Part shown: positions 1 through 11,400 of the stretch, piece by piece
Layout: each line of letters begins with the position of its first letter
Position numbering within the stretch: position 1 is the first letter of the stretch
Source: an uncultured Clostridia bacterium
Lineage (GTDB): Bacteria > Bacillota > Clostridia > Christensenellales > Pumilibacteraceae
Direction: 5' to 3'
Length of the DNA: 36,933 bases
Assembly: GCA_947627075.1 (NCBI GenBank)
Contig: CANQUR010000003.1
Span: forward strand, 1 to 36,933
Made by a program: the position numbers and the translations under genes
The notes under the pieces: model-generated
What the model was told of the DNA's origin: nothing
Database searches by the model: none
Seen by the model: only the letters and a program-made list of their open reading frames with translations

Positions 1-458
1 AGGCGATAGGATACGACGACAAATTGTATCGCGCGCTCTACAAGGCGTTGCAGGCTTCGGGCATGAAGTTGCAAAATTACGGCACCGTGTTTGCGACAAT
101 TGCAGATAAGGACAAAGAGGAAGCGTTGCCGCTCATTCGCAGGTTCTACAACCTCGGCTTCAATATCGAGGCGACCGAAGGCACTGCGAAGTTCCTCAAA
201 GAGCACGGCATACGCACTCACGTGCTTCATAAGATAAGCGAAAACAACGAGATACACGACGCAATAAGGGCAGGTTACATAGCTTATGTAATAAATACGC
301 GCGATATAGGCACGGGCGGCGAGAGCGACGGCTATACCATTCGAAGCTATGCGATCGAAAATAACGTGACAATCTTCACATCGCTCGATACCGTAAACGC
401 GTTGCTCGACGCTTTGGAAGAAACGACGTTGTGCATTTCTCCTATAGACGCAAAATAA
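1..458 (+). CDS. carB: Carbamoyl-phosphate synthase large subunit, C-terminal MGS-like domain (5' truncated by window)
   Basis: ORF open at the window start; motifs GFNIEATEGTAKFL, INTRDIGTGGESDGYTIRSYAIENNVTIFTSLDT typical of the CarB C-terminus; followed by pyrK/pyrD. Confidence 0.9.
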   Translation, partial: AIGYDDKLYRALYKALQASGMKLQNYGTVFATIADKDKEEALPLIRRFYNLGFNIEATEGTAKFLKEHGIRTHVLHKISENNEIHDAIRAGYIAYVINTRDIGTGGESDGYTIRSYAIENNVTIFTSLDTVNALLDALEETTLCISPIDAK

Positions 459-476
459 TTTGAAAAAAGGAAGCAA

Positions 477-1205
477 ATGAAACAAGGAATTTTTGAGATT
501 ATTGAAAATAAGCCGCTTACGCAAAATGTGATGCGTATGCGGCTTGTCGGAGATACCTCGGCTTGCACAAAGTCGGGACAATTCGTAAATATCAAAATAC
601 AAGGTCTGTTTTTACGCAGACCTATTTCCGTTTGCGACATCGACGGGAACGAGCTCACTATCATATATAAGGTAGTGGGAAGCGGCACCGAAGCGATGCG
701 CAACATGAAAGTCGGCGAAAAGCTCGACTTGCTTACCGGTTTGGGCAATGGTTACGACCTTTCTGTGAGCGGAAACAGTCCGCTTCTTATAGGCGGGGGC
801 GTTGGCGTGCCTCCTTTATATCTGCTTTGCAAGCAACTTATTGCCCAAGGTAAAAAAGTTACGGTTATTCTGGGCTTCAATACGGCAAGCGAAGTTTTTT
901 ATAAGGAAGAATTTTCGGCGCTCGGCGCAAAGACCATTCTCGTCACGGCGGACGGATCAATGGGCGAAAAGGGCTTTGTTACCCACTGTATGGACCTTGA
1001 ATATTCGTATTTTTATACCTGCGGACCCGAACCTATGTTAAAGGCGGTGTACAATAAGTCCACGTCGAGCGGACAATTCAGCTTTGAGGAGCGAATGGGA
1101 TGCGGCTTCGGCGCTTGCATGGGTTGCAGTTGCAAGACGATAACGGGTTATAAGCGTATATGCAAGGACGGTCCCGTTCTGTATAAGGAGGAAATTTTAT
1201 GGTAG
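477..1205 (+). CDS. pyrK: Dihydroorotate dehydrogenase electron transfer subunit (FAD/2Fe-2S)
   Basis: RPISVCDID, GGGVGVPPLYLL, C-terminal Cys cluster MGCGFGACMGCSCKT; directly upstream of pyrD. Confidence 0.92.
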   Translation: MKQGIFEIIENKPLTQNVMRMRLVGDTSACTKSGQFVNIKIQGLFLRRPISVCDIDGNELTIIYKVVGSGTEAMRNMKVGEKLDLLTGLGNGYDLSVSGNSPLLIGGGVGVPPLYLLCKQLIAQGKKVTVILGFNTASEVFYKEEFSALGAKTILVTADGSMGEKGFVTHCMDLEYSYFYTCGPEPMLKAVYNKSTSSGQFSFEERMGCGFGACMGCSCKTITGYKRICKDGPVLYKEEILW

Positions 1206-2113
1206 ACACAAAGGTGACCTTATGCGGCATAGAACTCGATAATCCCGTCATTCCCGCAAGCGGAACGTTTGGATACGGCTATGAATTTGCCGAGCTGTAC
1301 GACATAAATATACTGGGAACGTTTTCTTTCAAGGGCACTACGTCGGAGCCGAGATTCGGCAATCCCACTCCGCGTATCGCCGAATGCACGGCGGGCATGA
1401 TAAATTCCGTCGGATTGCAAAATCCGGGCGTGGACAAGGTAATAAGCGAAGAATTGCCGAAATTAAGAAACTGTTTTCACAAGAAGGTAATGGCAAATGT
1501 AGGCGGCTTTTCGATAGATGAGTACGTCAAAACGGCTTCAAAGCTCGACAACTGCGATTGCGTGGGCTGGCTCGAAATAAACATAAGCTGTCCCAACGTA
1601 CACGGAGGAGGAATGAGCTTCGGCACGTCGCCGCTCGCCGCCGCCGAAGTCACAAGAGCAGTCAAAAAAGCGGTCAAAAAGCCGGTGATAATAAAGCTTT
1701 CGCCTAACGTTACCGACATAGCGGCAATAGCCGAGGCGTGCGAAGGCGAGGGCGCGGACGGAATAAGCCTTATAAATACGCTTCTCGGTATGCGCATAAA
1801 TTTGAGGACGAGAAAGCCTGTCATAGCAAATCGCAAGGGTGGCTTTTCGGGCGAGGCGGTGTTTCCCGTCGCGCTCCGTATGGTAAACGACGTTGCCGAA
1901 AGGGTACATATTCCGGTAGTGGGGATAGGCGGCGTAAGCTCGGCGGAGAATGTGCTCGAAATGATGATGGCTGGAGCGACCGCGGTGGAAGTCGGAGCGG
2001 CGAATCTCATAAACCCTTATGCGTGCAGGGACATAATAAACGATTTGCCGTCCGCAATGGAAAAATATAAAATAAACTCTTTAAGGGAGATAATAGGAGC
2101 GATAAATGGGTAA
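1199..2113 (+). CDS. pyrD: Dihydroorotate dehydrogenase B catalytic subunit
   Basis: [54 protein letters not shown]; overlaps pyrK by 7 bp. Confidence 0.95.
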   Translation: MVDTKVTLCGIELDNPVIPASGTFGYGYEFAELYDINILGTFSFKGTTSEPRFGNPTPRIAECTAGMINSVGLQNPGVDKVISEELPKLRNCFHKKVMANVGGFSIDEYVKTASKLDNCDCVGWLEINISCPNVHGGGMSFGTSPLAAAEVTRAVKKAVKKPVIIKLSPNVTDIAAIAEACEGEGADGISLINTLLGMRINLRTRKPVIANRKGGFSGEAVFPVALRMVNDVAERVHIPVVGIGGVSSAENVLEMMMAGATAVEVGAANLINPYACRDIINDLPSAMEKYKINSLREIIGAING

Positions 2114-2804
2114 AGACGTTATCATCGCGTGCGATTTCGACAGCGCGGAAAAGACTCTCGAATTTTTGGATAAGTTCGAGGGCAAGAAACCTTTTGTAAA
2201 GATAGGCATGGAGCTTTTTTATGCGGCAGGTCCGAGCATTGTGAGCAAAATCAAGGAACGCGGGCACAAGATATTTTTGGATTTGAAGTTGCACGACATT
2301 CCTAATACGGTAAAAAAAGCCATGTGTGTGCTTTCGCGTTTAGGTGTGGACATGTGCAACGTTCATGCGGCGGGCACAGGCAGAATGATGCAGGCGGCGA
2401 TCGAAGGGCTTACTCGCGAGGACGGTTCAAGACCGCTTCTTATAGCCGTAACGCAGCTTACGTCCACCGACGAGGAAACTATGCATAAGGACCTTTTGAT
2501 TGACGAGCCTCTCGACAAGGTGGTAATGCACTATGCGAAAAATGCCGCCGATTCGGGGCTCGACGGAGTGGTTTGTTCTCCGCTCGAAGCGGACAAGGTA
2601 CATTCGATTTGCGGAGGCAAATTTTTGACCGTCACGCCGGGCATAAGATTTGCGGGCGGCGAGGTGGGAGATCAAAAACGCGTTACTACTCCCGCCATGG
2701 CAAAGGAGCTCGGTTCGGATTATATCGTGGTCGGCAGACCAATTACCGCCGCGACCGATCCCGTAGAAGCTTACGAAAGATGTGTAAAAGACTTTATAGG
2801 ATAG
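2106..2804 (+). CDS. pyrF: Orotidine-5'-phosphate decarboxylase
   Basis: [51 protein letters not shown]. Confidence 0.95.
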   Translation: MGKDVIIACDFDSAEKTLEFLDKFEGKKPFVKIGMELFYAAGPSIVSKIKERGHKIFLDLKLHDIPNTVKKAMCVLSRLGVDMCNVHAAGTGRMMQAAIEGLTREDGSRPLLIAVTQLTSTDEETMHKDLLIDEPLDKVVMHYAKNAADSGLDGVVCSPLEADKVHSICGGKFLTVTPGIRFAGGEVGDQKRVTTPAMAKELGSDYIVVGRPITAATDPVEAYERCVKDFIG

Positions 2805-2817
2805 GAGAAACAAAACT

Positions 2818-3453
2818 ATGGATACGAAAAAACTTATAGCAAAGGATCTGCTTGCAATACAAGCGATATTTTTAAGACCGGAAGAGCCGTTCATTTGGGC
2901 GAGCGGAATAAAAAGCCCGATCTATTGCGACAACAGACTTACGCTTACCACGCCTTGGGCGCGCACCGATGTGGAAAACGGATTTGTACAACTGCTGAAA
3001 GAGCATTTCCCCACTGCCGAGCTGCTTATGGGTACGGCGACCGCGGGAATAGCTCATGCGGCTATCACGGCACACTTACTCGATATGCCCATGGGATATG
3101 TTCGTTCGAGCGCAAAGGATCACGGCAGACAAAACAGGATCGAGGGTAGACTTCGAGAAGGAGAAAGAGTGGTTGTGGTCGAGGACCTTATTTCGACGGG
3201 CGGAAGCGTCATAGACGCCGTGGAAGCGTTGCGCGAAGCGGGCGCAGACGTGCTCGGAGTGGTGAGTATCTTCACTTACGGAATGAAAAAAGGGCTTGAA
3301 AGACTGAAAGAGGCAAATATAACAAATTATTCCCTTACCGATTTTGACGCGGTCATCGAGGCTGCGGTAGAAGAGGGATATATAAAAGCGGAGGATGTAA
3401 GCAGGCTCATTGCCTTCCGTAACGATCCGTCCGACGAAAGCTGGATAAAATAA
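2818..3453 (+). CDS. pyrE: Orotate phosphoribosyltransferase
   Basis: PRPP-binding motif [44 protein letters not shown]. Confidence 0.95.
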   Translation: MDTKKLIAKDLLAIQAIFLRPEEPFIWASGIKSPIYCDNRLTLTTPWARTDVENGFVQLLKEHFPTAELLMGTATAGIAHAAITAHLLDMPMGYVRSSAKDHGRQNRIEGRLREGERVVVVEDLISTGGSVIDAVEALREAGADVLGVVSIFTYGMKKGLERLKEANITNYSLTDFDAVIEAAVEEGYIKAEDVSRLIAFRNDPSDESWIK

Positions 3454-3454
3454 T

Positions 3455-4516
3455 ATGAAAAGCGTTATAGATATTTTGGATCTTTCGGTCGAAGAACTCG
3501 ACGACATGATAAAGACCGCGATAGATATTTCAAAGAACCCCGATAAGTACGCGAATAAGTGCAAGGGGAAAAAACTTGCCACGTTGTTTTTCGAGCCGTC
3601 CACGCGAACGCGACTCAGCTTCGAGGCGGCAATGTATGAACTCGGCGGCAACGTCATAGGCTTTTCGGAGGCAAACAGCTCTTCCGCGTCAAAGGGTGAA
3701 AGCGTTGCGGACACGGCGAAGATAGTGAGTTGCTACGCCGATATAATTGCCATGCGTCATCCAAAAGAGGGCGCTCCGTATGTGGCGGCGATAAACGCAA
3801 GCATTCCCGTGATAAACGCGGGCGACGGCGGGCACCATCATCCCACTCAAACGCTTGCCGATCTTCTTACAGTATATCGCGAAAAGGGAAGGCTCGACGG
3901 GCTTACAATAGGGCTTGTCGGCGATCTCAAATACGGCAGAACAGTACATTCGCTCATAAATGCCATGTCGCGTTACGAAGGCAATAAATTCGTGCTCGTT
4001 TCTCCGCGCGAGCTCAAACTTCCCGACTACGTGAGAAACGACGTGGGGAACAAAGCTCAATTCGTCGAAACTACCGACCTTATGGAGTATATGGACAAGT
4101 TCGATATTTTGTACATGACGAGGATCCAGCGCGAACGTTTTACCGATCTCGACGTATACAACAGGCTAAAAGACAGCTATATCCTTACACCCGACAAGCT
4201 CATAAACGCAAAGAAGGATATGTGCATACTTCATCCGCTTCCGCGCGTCAACGAGATCTCGGTAAAGGTGGACGACGACGAAAGAGCGTGCTATTTTAAG
4301 CAAGCGCTTAACGGCAAACTCATGCGCATGGCGCTCATATTGCACTTGCTCGAACTCAATGACGGAAAAAGATTCCCGAAACTCGACGGTGAAAGCGGTC
4401 ACGTTTGCAAAAATCCGACCTGCATAACCTCGACCGAGCAAGAACTCGAACACGTGTTCAAAAAAGGAAAGGACGGACTTCTTCGTTGCATTTATTGCGA
4501 CAAGACGTTGTCATGA
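3455..4516 (+). CDS. pyrB: Aspartate carbamoyltransferase catalytic chain with C-terminal PyrI-like zinc ribbon
   Basis: [37 protein letters not shown]-terminal extension [14 protein letters not shown]...[12 protein letters not shown]. Confidence 0.93.
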   Translation: MKSVIDILDLSVEELDDMIKTAIDISKNPDKYANKCKGKKLATLFFEPSTRTRLSFEAAMYELGGNVIGFSEANSSSASKGESVADTAKIVSCYADIIAMRHPKEGAPYVAAINASIPVINAGDGGHHHPTQTLADLLTVYREKGRLDGLTIGLVGDLKYGRTVHSLINAMSRYEGNKFVLVSPRELKLPDYVRNDVGNKAQFVETTDLMEYMDKFDILYMTRIQRERFTDLDVYNRLKDSYILTPDKLINAKKDMCILHPLPRVNEISVKVDDDERACYFKQALNGKLMRMALILHLLELNDGKRFPKLDGESGHVCKNPTCITSTEQELEHVFKKGKDGLLRCIYCDKTLS

Positions 4517-4532
4517 CAAGCGAAAATATCAT

Positions 4533-4563
4533 AAAAAAGGGCTGTCCGGTGACGGCCCTTTTA
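4533..4563 (+). terminator. Rho-independent terminator of pyr operon
   Basis: AAAAGGGCTGT-CCGGTG-ACGGCCCTTTT hairpin 17 bp after the pyrB stop. Confidence 0.8.
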
Positions 4564-4583
4564 ACGTGTCTGCTTAATGTGCG

Positions 4584-5597
4584 CTATTTAATCGAATATT
4601 CCTTGAGAGTGATCTCCATAAGGTTATTGTATTGAGGAGGATCCTTTTGAACGTCTGTTTCGTCCGAATAATAATCTATAAGCTTAAGTAAGATCTTTTG
4701 AGTTTTTGCGCTTTCGGAAGTATTGCCGTTATATTCTCCTTGAGTGTAGTAGGCGTAATGCGCTTGACCTTTTTGCTTGCCGTCGTCCATGAGCGTTGCG
4801 GCGACGCAATGACTGTTTATGAGTTTAGTTCCGTCATCTTCGGTAGAAGTGTATTGGCTGTCGAAATGCTCGATAAATTCGGGATTATCGATTTTGATAT
4901 TTTCCCAATCCTTTTTCGAGAGCGGACTTATGGCGGAGCCGGCACTCATGGAAGAAGTCGAAAATTTATCTTGGGAAAAGCATTCAAACCAATTGACTAT
5001 CGCAAAGTCTTGTCGATAAGAGGAAGATTGCTCAAGGGCAGTCGTAAGTCCCTTCATGGCGCGGATATAATAGTATAGGTATTCGTTATCCACATAGTTG
5101 CCCTTTGGAAACTCGATTATCTTTGCGCTATCCGTATCCGCCTCGCTTTTGCTTTGAGCGAATTTGGCAATGCCGTTCACATAGTCTGCCTCAAAATAAT
5201 AGTTTGCGTTCGCGGAGAGTACTTCTTTTTCGGTGTATATGGCATAAAGATTGTCCATATCGAATTTTGCCGTGGAATGCATATTGAAGTTCTTTTCGGG
5301 ATCCGGATAAGATATTTGATAATCGGTGTCGAGCACATATATCGTGGCGCTATTTACGCCGTCGGTGCTTTCGTAAATTTTGAATTCCAAAAAGCTGTCG
5401 TCATTGCTCAAAGCGTATTTGCTCTCGCCGTCCAAGCGATAATCTATAACATCGTATCTCGCCGTTTCGGATACGAAATAACGCGACCACCACGGTTTGT
5501 TTATGTCCAATTCCACAGTAGTGTTGACGGGCATACTGCAACCGACGAGCGCTGCTACGAGCGCAATGGATATCAATAAAGCCGAGATTTTTTTCAT
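4584..5597 (-). CDS. Uncharacterised lipoprotein
   Basis: 337 aa; MKKISALLISIALVAALVGC lipoprotein signal peptide/lipobox. Confidence 0.8.
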   Translation of the reverse strand: MKKISALLISIALVAALVGCSMPVNTTVELDINKPWWSRYFVSETARYDVIDYRLDGESKYALSNDDSFLEFKIYESTDGVNSATIYVLDTDYQISYPDPEKNFNMHSTAKFDMDNLYAIYTEKEVLSANANYYFEADYVNGIAKFAQSKSEADTDSAKIIEFPKGNYVDNEYLYYYIRAMKGLTTALEQSSSYRQDFAIVNWFECFSQDKFSTSSMSAGSAISPLSKKDWENIKIDNPEFIEHFDSQYTSTEDDGTKLINSHCVAATLMDDGKQKGQAHYAYYTQGEYNGNTSESAKTQKILLKLIDYYSDETDVQKDPPQYNNLMEITLKEYSIK

Positions 5598-5613
5598 TTA
5601 TATAGCTCCGTAA

Positions 5614-5654
5614 AAATCAAGTTTTTATTAAGTGTACCACATTTAACTTGATTT
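5614..5654. promoter_or_regulatory. 10-bp inverted repeat in the divergent lipoprotein/addB promoter region
   Basis: AAATCAAGTT (5614-5623) and AACTTGATTT (5645-5654), perfect inverted repeat; right arm covers the addB -35. Confidence 0.5.
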
Positions 5655-5676
5655 GGCAATCTAAAAAGGTTATAAT
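5648..5676 (+). promoter_or_regulatory. Sigma-A type promoter of addB
   Basis: TTGATT-N17-TATAAT; ATG begins 8 nt after the -10. Confidence 0.7.
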
Positions 5677-5684
5677 ATAATAAA

Positions 5685-8444
5685 ATGAGTACGAAAATTC
5701 TTACATTTACAAGCTATCATGCGGCGCTGAGGTCGATCATAGCCGAGATCAACAAAAGAAAAGTCGATTTGGATGTTCGGCACCTATTGATCGTGCCCGA
5801 GCGTTATACTTTGCTTGCCGAAAAATATCTTTATGAACGCTCGCAAGGCTCATTCGATATAGAGGTGCTTTCCTTAAGCAGATTGTTTTACAAAATGCAA
5901 ATAAAGACGCCCCTTTTGAGTCGAGAGGGCGCGATCATGCTTTTGCGCGGGATGCTACCTTCCATAGAGCTCAAATGCTATTATCGCTCGGCTTCGTTTC
6001 GAGGCTTTTGCGAAAAACTTTATGACGCGATAAACGATTTCGCGGCGAGCGGGATAGGACCGGAGGATATCCCCGACGCGTCTTATAAACTTCGCGATCT
6101 CAAGACCATTTATTTCGAATACAAAAAAAGGATAGAAGGCAGATTTGTAGACAGCATGGGCAAATTGGACCTTATCGCGCGGGAGGCTGCCACAAGCGAA
6201 TATCTCGACAACGTACATATTTATGTCGCCAATTTCGACTATGTCGACAAAGCCACACGCGATGTCTTTGACGTGCTTGAAAAAAGGGCGCTTTCCTTTA
6301 CGGAATGCGCTGTTTGCGACGATGAAGAAATACGCGGCAGAAGGGAAAAATTTTTCGGAGACGGTGCGGTTGCCGTAAAGGAGGTCGCAAAGCGTATCAG
6401 ATATTTGGCATACAAAGGTGTGCCGTATGAGGACATGGCGGTCATTATGGGAAACGCTTCGGCTGCGCGCGTAAGACGTATATTCAAGGAATTCGAATTG
6501 CCGTGCTTTATATCCGAAAACAAACGTCTTTACGAATTGCCGCTTGCGTCTTATGTACTTTCGCTCATCGAATGTGCTCGACGCAAGAACAGGGAAAGTT
6601 TCATAATTTTGTCCAAAAACTTGTATATGGGTATAGAAAAACACACTGCGGACGAATTCGAAAATTATGTAAACTCACATCTTATAGACTACAAGGAGTT
6701 TTATGAAGCATTTGCGGATTGTCCGATAGAAGTGGAACGGGCAAGGCAAAAGCTTGTGAATATCGTTAGCGTTGCCGAACGCGGCATGAAAAACACCGAC
6801 GACGCAAGAAGTTTCGGGGAGTTCCTCGAAAGCATTATTGACGCCGACGTGGAAGCGATCACCGAAAAGGCGTTCGATTCGATAGCTGCGGTGGAAAAGA
6901 TGAAAGCGCTCGTATCGCTCATGGAGCAGGTCGGCATAAAGGGAACGTTTGACTTTATTTCCGCTGTTTTCGTCGAGGGATTAAAGGCGACCGAGATGTC
7001 GTCGATCCCGTATCAAGGCGGAGTGATAGTGGGAGACCCCGCGGCATTCAGAGGCGGAAAGTACAAGTTTGTTGCGGTGCTCGGCTTCGACGACGGATTT
7101 TTGCCGCAAATATACGATGACGGTTCGCTTATAAGCGATGATGAAAAGGAAACATTCTCTCAAATGGAACGCGCAGCGGCGATCAATCACAGGTATGAGC
7201 GCGAGTTGTGCGCGGTGCTCGCTAGCGCGGACAATATCTTTGCCACTTATTCTTCTCCGTCGGGTATGATGAACGAAATTTTCGCCGATGATCTGTGCGT
7301 CGACGTCTATGAAAATGATCCGATCTTTTCGGCGGGTAGCAAGGTCTATGCCACAGAACGTATGCTCGAATTGATACGTTTGAGCGAAATCACTCCAAGC
7401 GACGAAAGAAGAACCATCAATGCTTTGTTTGTCGCGACGGGCTCAGGCGAATCGTTGCTCATGTCGCACAGGACCGAAATGATAGAAAACGCCGAAAAAC
7501 TGTTTTTTCCCGTAAGTACGACGAGCGTAAGCAAATTGCAAAGCTTTTTTGCTTGTCCATATAAACATTTTATCGATTACGGATTGCGTTTGAAAGAGCG
7601 CGACAAGGGCGAGATCTCCGCTATAGATACGGGAAACTTTTTTCACCTTGTGGTGGAAAAAATAGTGGCAAGCGGCGACTATTCGGATATAAACGTAGCC
7701 GTGAACAAGGCGGTGGACGAAATAGCGAATGAAGGCAAATTTTCTCTTTCGGGCAACAAGAGTTCGATAGAAAGGCTCAAAGAAGAAGCGGTCGAAATAA
7801 TCGAGATTTATACAAGACATTTGCAAAAAAGCAAGTTCAAGCCGATCGGAGAGGAACTGGTGGTATCGCTGGATCTCGACGGAACGACGCTTACCGGCAA
7901 GATAGATATGGCGGATGAATACAACGGCTACATAAGACTTATCGACTATAAAACGGGCGAGTACAAACTTAAATATTCCGACGTTTATTACGGCGAAAAA
8001 ATTCAACTTCCGCTGTATATGGCGGCTTGTTCCGAAAAATACAAGCCGGCGGCAATGTTTAATTTCCCGTTTTCGTACAATTGGACAGACGACAAAAATT
8101 CGCACAGGTTTTCGGGGTTTTTGCTCGATGACGACGACGTAATAAACGCCGTAGCGGGCGAATTCGAAGATGAAAGCGAAGTGTTTGATCTAAAGCGTGA
8201 GGCAGGCAAGATCGACGGCGGCGATTATCTTGTGGATGAGGAGACGATGAAAGCGCTTTCCGATTATGCCGTACGCATAAGCAAAGAAGCTTTGAAGGAT
8301 ATAAAGAGCGGATATGCGGCAGCCTCTCCTTGCGGCACCGCGCCATGTGATTATTGCGAATATAAATGCATTTGCGCCAACAGGAAAGTGCGGGCTACGG
8401 CGACGATCCGCAAATCGGTTTTTTCGGAGAAGAAAGATGGATAG
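5685..8444 (+). CDS. addB: AddB subunit of ATP-dependent helicase/exonuclease
   Basis: 919 aa, upstream of addA; CPYKHFIDYGLRL, IRLIDYKTGEYKL nuclease motif, C-terminal Cys cluster CGTAPCDYCEYKCIC. Confidence 0.9.
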   Translation: MSTKILTFTSYHAALRSIIAEINKRKVDLDVRHLLIVPERYTLLAEKYLYERSQGSFDIEVLSLSRLFYKMQIKTPLLSREGAIMLLRGMLPSIELKCYYRSASFRGFCEKLYDAINDFAASGIGPEDIPDASYKLRDLKTIYFEYKKRIEGRFVDSMGKLDLIAREAATSEYLDNVHIYVANFDYVDKATRDVFDVLEKRALSFTECAVCDDEEIRGRREKFFGDGAVAVKEVAKRIRYLAYKGVPYEDMAVIMGNASAARVRRIFKEFELPCFISENKRLYELPLASYVLSLIECARRKNRESFIILSKNLYMGIEKHTADEFENYVNSHLIDYKEFYEAFADCPIEVERARQKLVNIVSVAERGMKNTDDARSFGEFLESIIDADVEAITEKAFDSIAAVEKMKALVSLMEQVGIKGTFDFISAVFVEGLKATEMSSIPYQGGVIVGDPAAFRGGKYKFVAVLGFDDGFLPQIYDDGSLISDDEKETFSQMERAAAINHRYERELCAVLASADNIFATYSSPSGMMNEIFADDLCVDVYENDPIFSAGSKVYATERMLELIRLSEITPSDERRTINALFVATGSGESLLMSHRTEMIENAEKLFFPVSTTSVSKLQSFFACPYKHFIDYGLRLKERDKGEISAIDTGNFFHLVVEKIVASGDYSDINVAVNKAVDEIANEGKFSLSGNKSSIERLKEEAVEIIEIYTRHLQKSKFKPIGEELVVSLDLDGTTLTGKIDMADEYNGYIRLIDYKTGEYKLKYSDVYYGEKIQLPLYMAACSEKYKPAAMFNFPFSYNWTDDKNSHRFSGFLLDDDDVINAVAGEFEDESEVFDLKREAGKIDGGDYLVDEETMKALSDYAVRISKEALKDIKSGYAAASPCGTAPCDYCEYKCICANRKVRATATIRKSVFSEKKDG

Positions 8445-11400
8445 AGTATGGTCGGAAGGACAAAAAGAAGTAATATATTCGAACGATGACAGAATATTGG
8501 TCTCCGCGTCGGCGGGCAGCGGAAAGACGACCGTCATGATAGAGCGTATCCTTCGACTTTTGAGCGAGGGAGCGAAACTTTCCGATATGCTTATATGTAC
8601 ATTTACAAAGGCGTCCGCTGCCGATATGCGAGCGAAATTATATGGCGAAATGACCAAAAGGGGCATGAAAGATGAAATAAAAGAACTTTCGCGCGCGGAT
8701 ATATCCACCATAGACAGCTTTTGCCAACGCCTTGTGAGCAAATATTTTTACGAGTTGGGGATCGATCCGCAATTCGACGTTTTGGATGAACTCGAAAGCA
8801 AGACGCTCATAAGCGGCGCGGTGGAAAAAGCCATAGAGGAATGCGAGGACGACGATGACTTTTATGAACTCGAGCGCATACTTCGCGTCAACAGAAAAAA
8901 CAAAACGCTCAAAGACGCCATATCGGCGATAATGAATTTTTCCGCGATAAATCAAACGTTCCCGTCCTATTCTTATGACGAGGAACAAGTTCGCAAGGAA
9001 GCCGAAGATTATATGTTCGGCTTGAAAAAGAAGGTGAGCGAGAGCATCGAAAGGCTTTTTGAGGTGATTGATGAGGATGTCGCTCATGCTCAATTTTGTG
9101 CGGCTTTGGAAACGGGTAGCTTAAATTTCACAAAAAGACAGCTGAAAAACAAGGAATTCGGCGCTTGTATTGACTATTTGAGGGATAAGATCGACGACTA
9201 CTATAAAGTTTTGGATAAGTTTGAGAATTTGAAACCGCAATCGGATTCGGAACGATTTATAAGAACGCTCATAAAAGCGGCAAAAAAAGCCCAAAAAGAT
9301 TATGCGGATGAAAAATCAAAGCGTTCGGCGGTTGATTTTGCCGATCTCGAAAGCATGGCGATGAAAATTCTCATAAGCGACGCCAAATATGAGATAAGGA
9401 AAAAGTACAAATATATTTTCGTAGACGAATATCAAGATATAAATCCATTACAAGAGTCCATTTTGTCGTCGATAGCGGAAGGCAATTCGCTGTTTATGGT
9501 GGGCGATATCAAGCAGAGCATCTATGCTTTTCGCGGCTGTGCACCCGAAATCTTCAAGAACAAATACGATCTTTACAAAAGGGAAGGCGGAGGCAAGGTA
9601 ATAAATCTCGACATCAATTATCGCAGTTCCAAAAAGGTGGTCGAGTTTGTCAACAAGGTCTTTTCGGAATTGATGAGCGAGGAGTTCGGCGGTGTGGATT
9701 ACAAAGCCAATCCTATGATCTCGTTTACAGACGACGAGGGCTATGTCAAGATCCATCTCGTCACGGGCAAGGAAACAAAGTACAAGCCCGATGATGCGTA
9801 CAGTGTGCGTGATCAACGCGATCACGTCAAGACGCGCTCGGAAGCCGAAGCCGATATTATAGCCCAAAGGATAGTGGAGTTGATAGGCGGGCCGGACAAC
9901 GTGACGTTCGGCGATATAGCCATATTGTCTCGCTCCATGAAAACGTTCGAAAAGGGAGTTGCCCGACGCCTTAAGGATATGAACATTCCTATCTCGCTCA
10001 AGGAGGACGCACATTATTTGGATAGTCCTATCACCGGTCAACTTATCGAGTTTTTGCGCCTTATTGACAACAAATGCGACGATAAGGCACTCGCTATGAC
10101 AATGCTTTCTCCTCTCGGCGGCTTTTGCGAAAACGAGTTGGCTACCGTAAGGATCAATGGGAATGGGAACTTTTATGAATGTGTCTATTGCAGCGACGAT
10201 CCGAAAATAGCTGAATTTGTGCAAAAGTTGGACAGGTATTGCGAATATAGCCTTGTAAAAAGCGCGGACGAGTTGGCGGACATGATAGTTTCCGAGAACG
10301 GCTATTTCAACTATGCGTTCAGGCTCGGAGAGGATTCGCCCGAGATACTCGATAAATTTTTGGAATTTCTGAAGGAATGCCCGTATAAGAGCTGTTTGCG
10401 CTCTACACTTAAATTCATAGACGATCACGATCCTTTTGCTCAACTTACGGGCGAGGAAAACGCCGTCAAATTCATGACAGTACATAAGAGCAAAGGGCTC
10501 GAATTCAAGTATGTCTTTTTGATAGGGCTCGAAAAAAGTTTCAAATTGAGAGATCGGATCGGATCGATCTTCATTGACAAGCATATCGGCATGAACGTGT
10601 ATGAGGATCATTGCGCATACAAAAGCGACTTGCAATTCGTAGACGAAATAAAAATGAGAAAGGATATCCTTGAGGAGGAACTGCGGATATTTTATGTCGC
10701 GCTCACGAGGGCAAAGCATGGACTCGAGCTCTTTGGATCGTTGAGCGACAGTAAACATACCATATCGGCATACGAAACGCAACCTGCTCGTATCGTCGAG
10801 TTGTCGGAATGTGGGTCCGCGCTCGAATGGCTTTCTCCCGTGCTCAAATTTGCGAAAAGGTACGACATTTCGCAAATTCCCGTGGATGAAGCGCAAAAAC
10901 GAGACGTGTTTATAGGCAAAGCGGACGACGAGTTTGTAAACGAACTCAAAAATTATTTCGATTTCTCCTTGCCGAATAATGCGCCCGTAAAGAGTTATGT
11001 CAGTAAGCTTGCGCATGAGGACGATGATGCGATAGTAATGATCCCCGAGCCAAGGTCGGAGGGCAATGCTATAGAGAGGGGGAATGCCTATCATCGAGCC
11101 ATGGAAGCGATAGATTTTTCATCTCCGGACATCTCGGTGGTCGACGAAAAGGATATGGAGCTCATAGACAGTGAAAAATTGCTCGAAGCGGCGGAAAAAA
11201 TGAAGGCTTTTTCGGGCAAGATATATAAAGAAAAGCCTTTCATGTTAAAGCTCGACGCAAGCGAAGCGGGAATAGAAGGCAATGGCAATATGCTTGTTCA
11301 GGGCGTTATAGATTTGTTGTTTATAGACGGAGACGACGCGATAATAGTCGATTACAAGACGGGTGCGGCGCACGGCTCTTTCGAAAGTGGCTATTTCAAA

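Noticed and set aside
8314-8436. N-terminal extension of addA in the ORF track (MRQPLLAAPRHVII...)
   Set aside because: Lies inside addB in another frame; the conserved AddA start is MDRVWSEGQKEVI at 8437.
9448-11094. 548-aa minus-strand ORF opposite addA
   Set aside because: Fully antisense to a well-supported addA; sequence lacks recognisable domains and reflects mirrored codon bias. The same reasoning removes the other long antisense ORFs (e.g. 1477-2010, 13560-14405, 17536-18636, 18921-19730).
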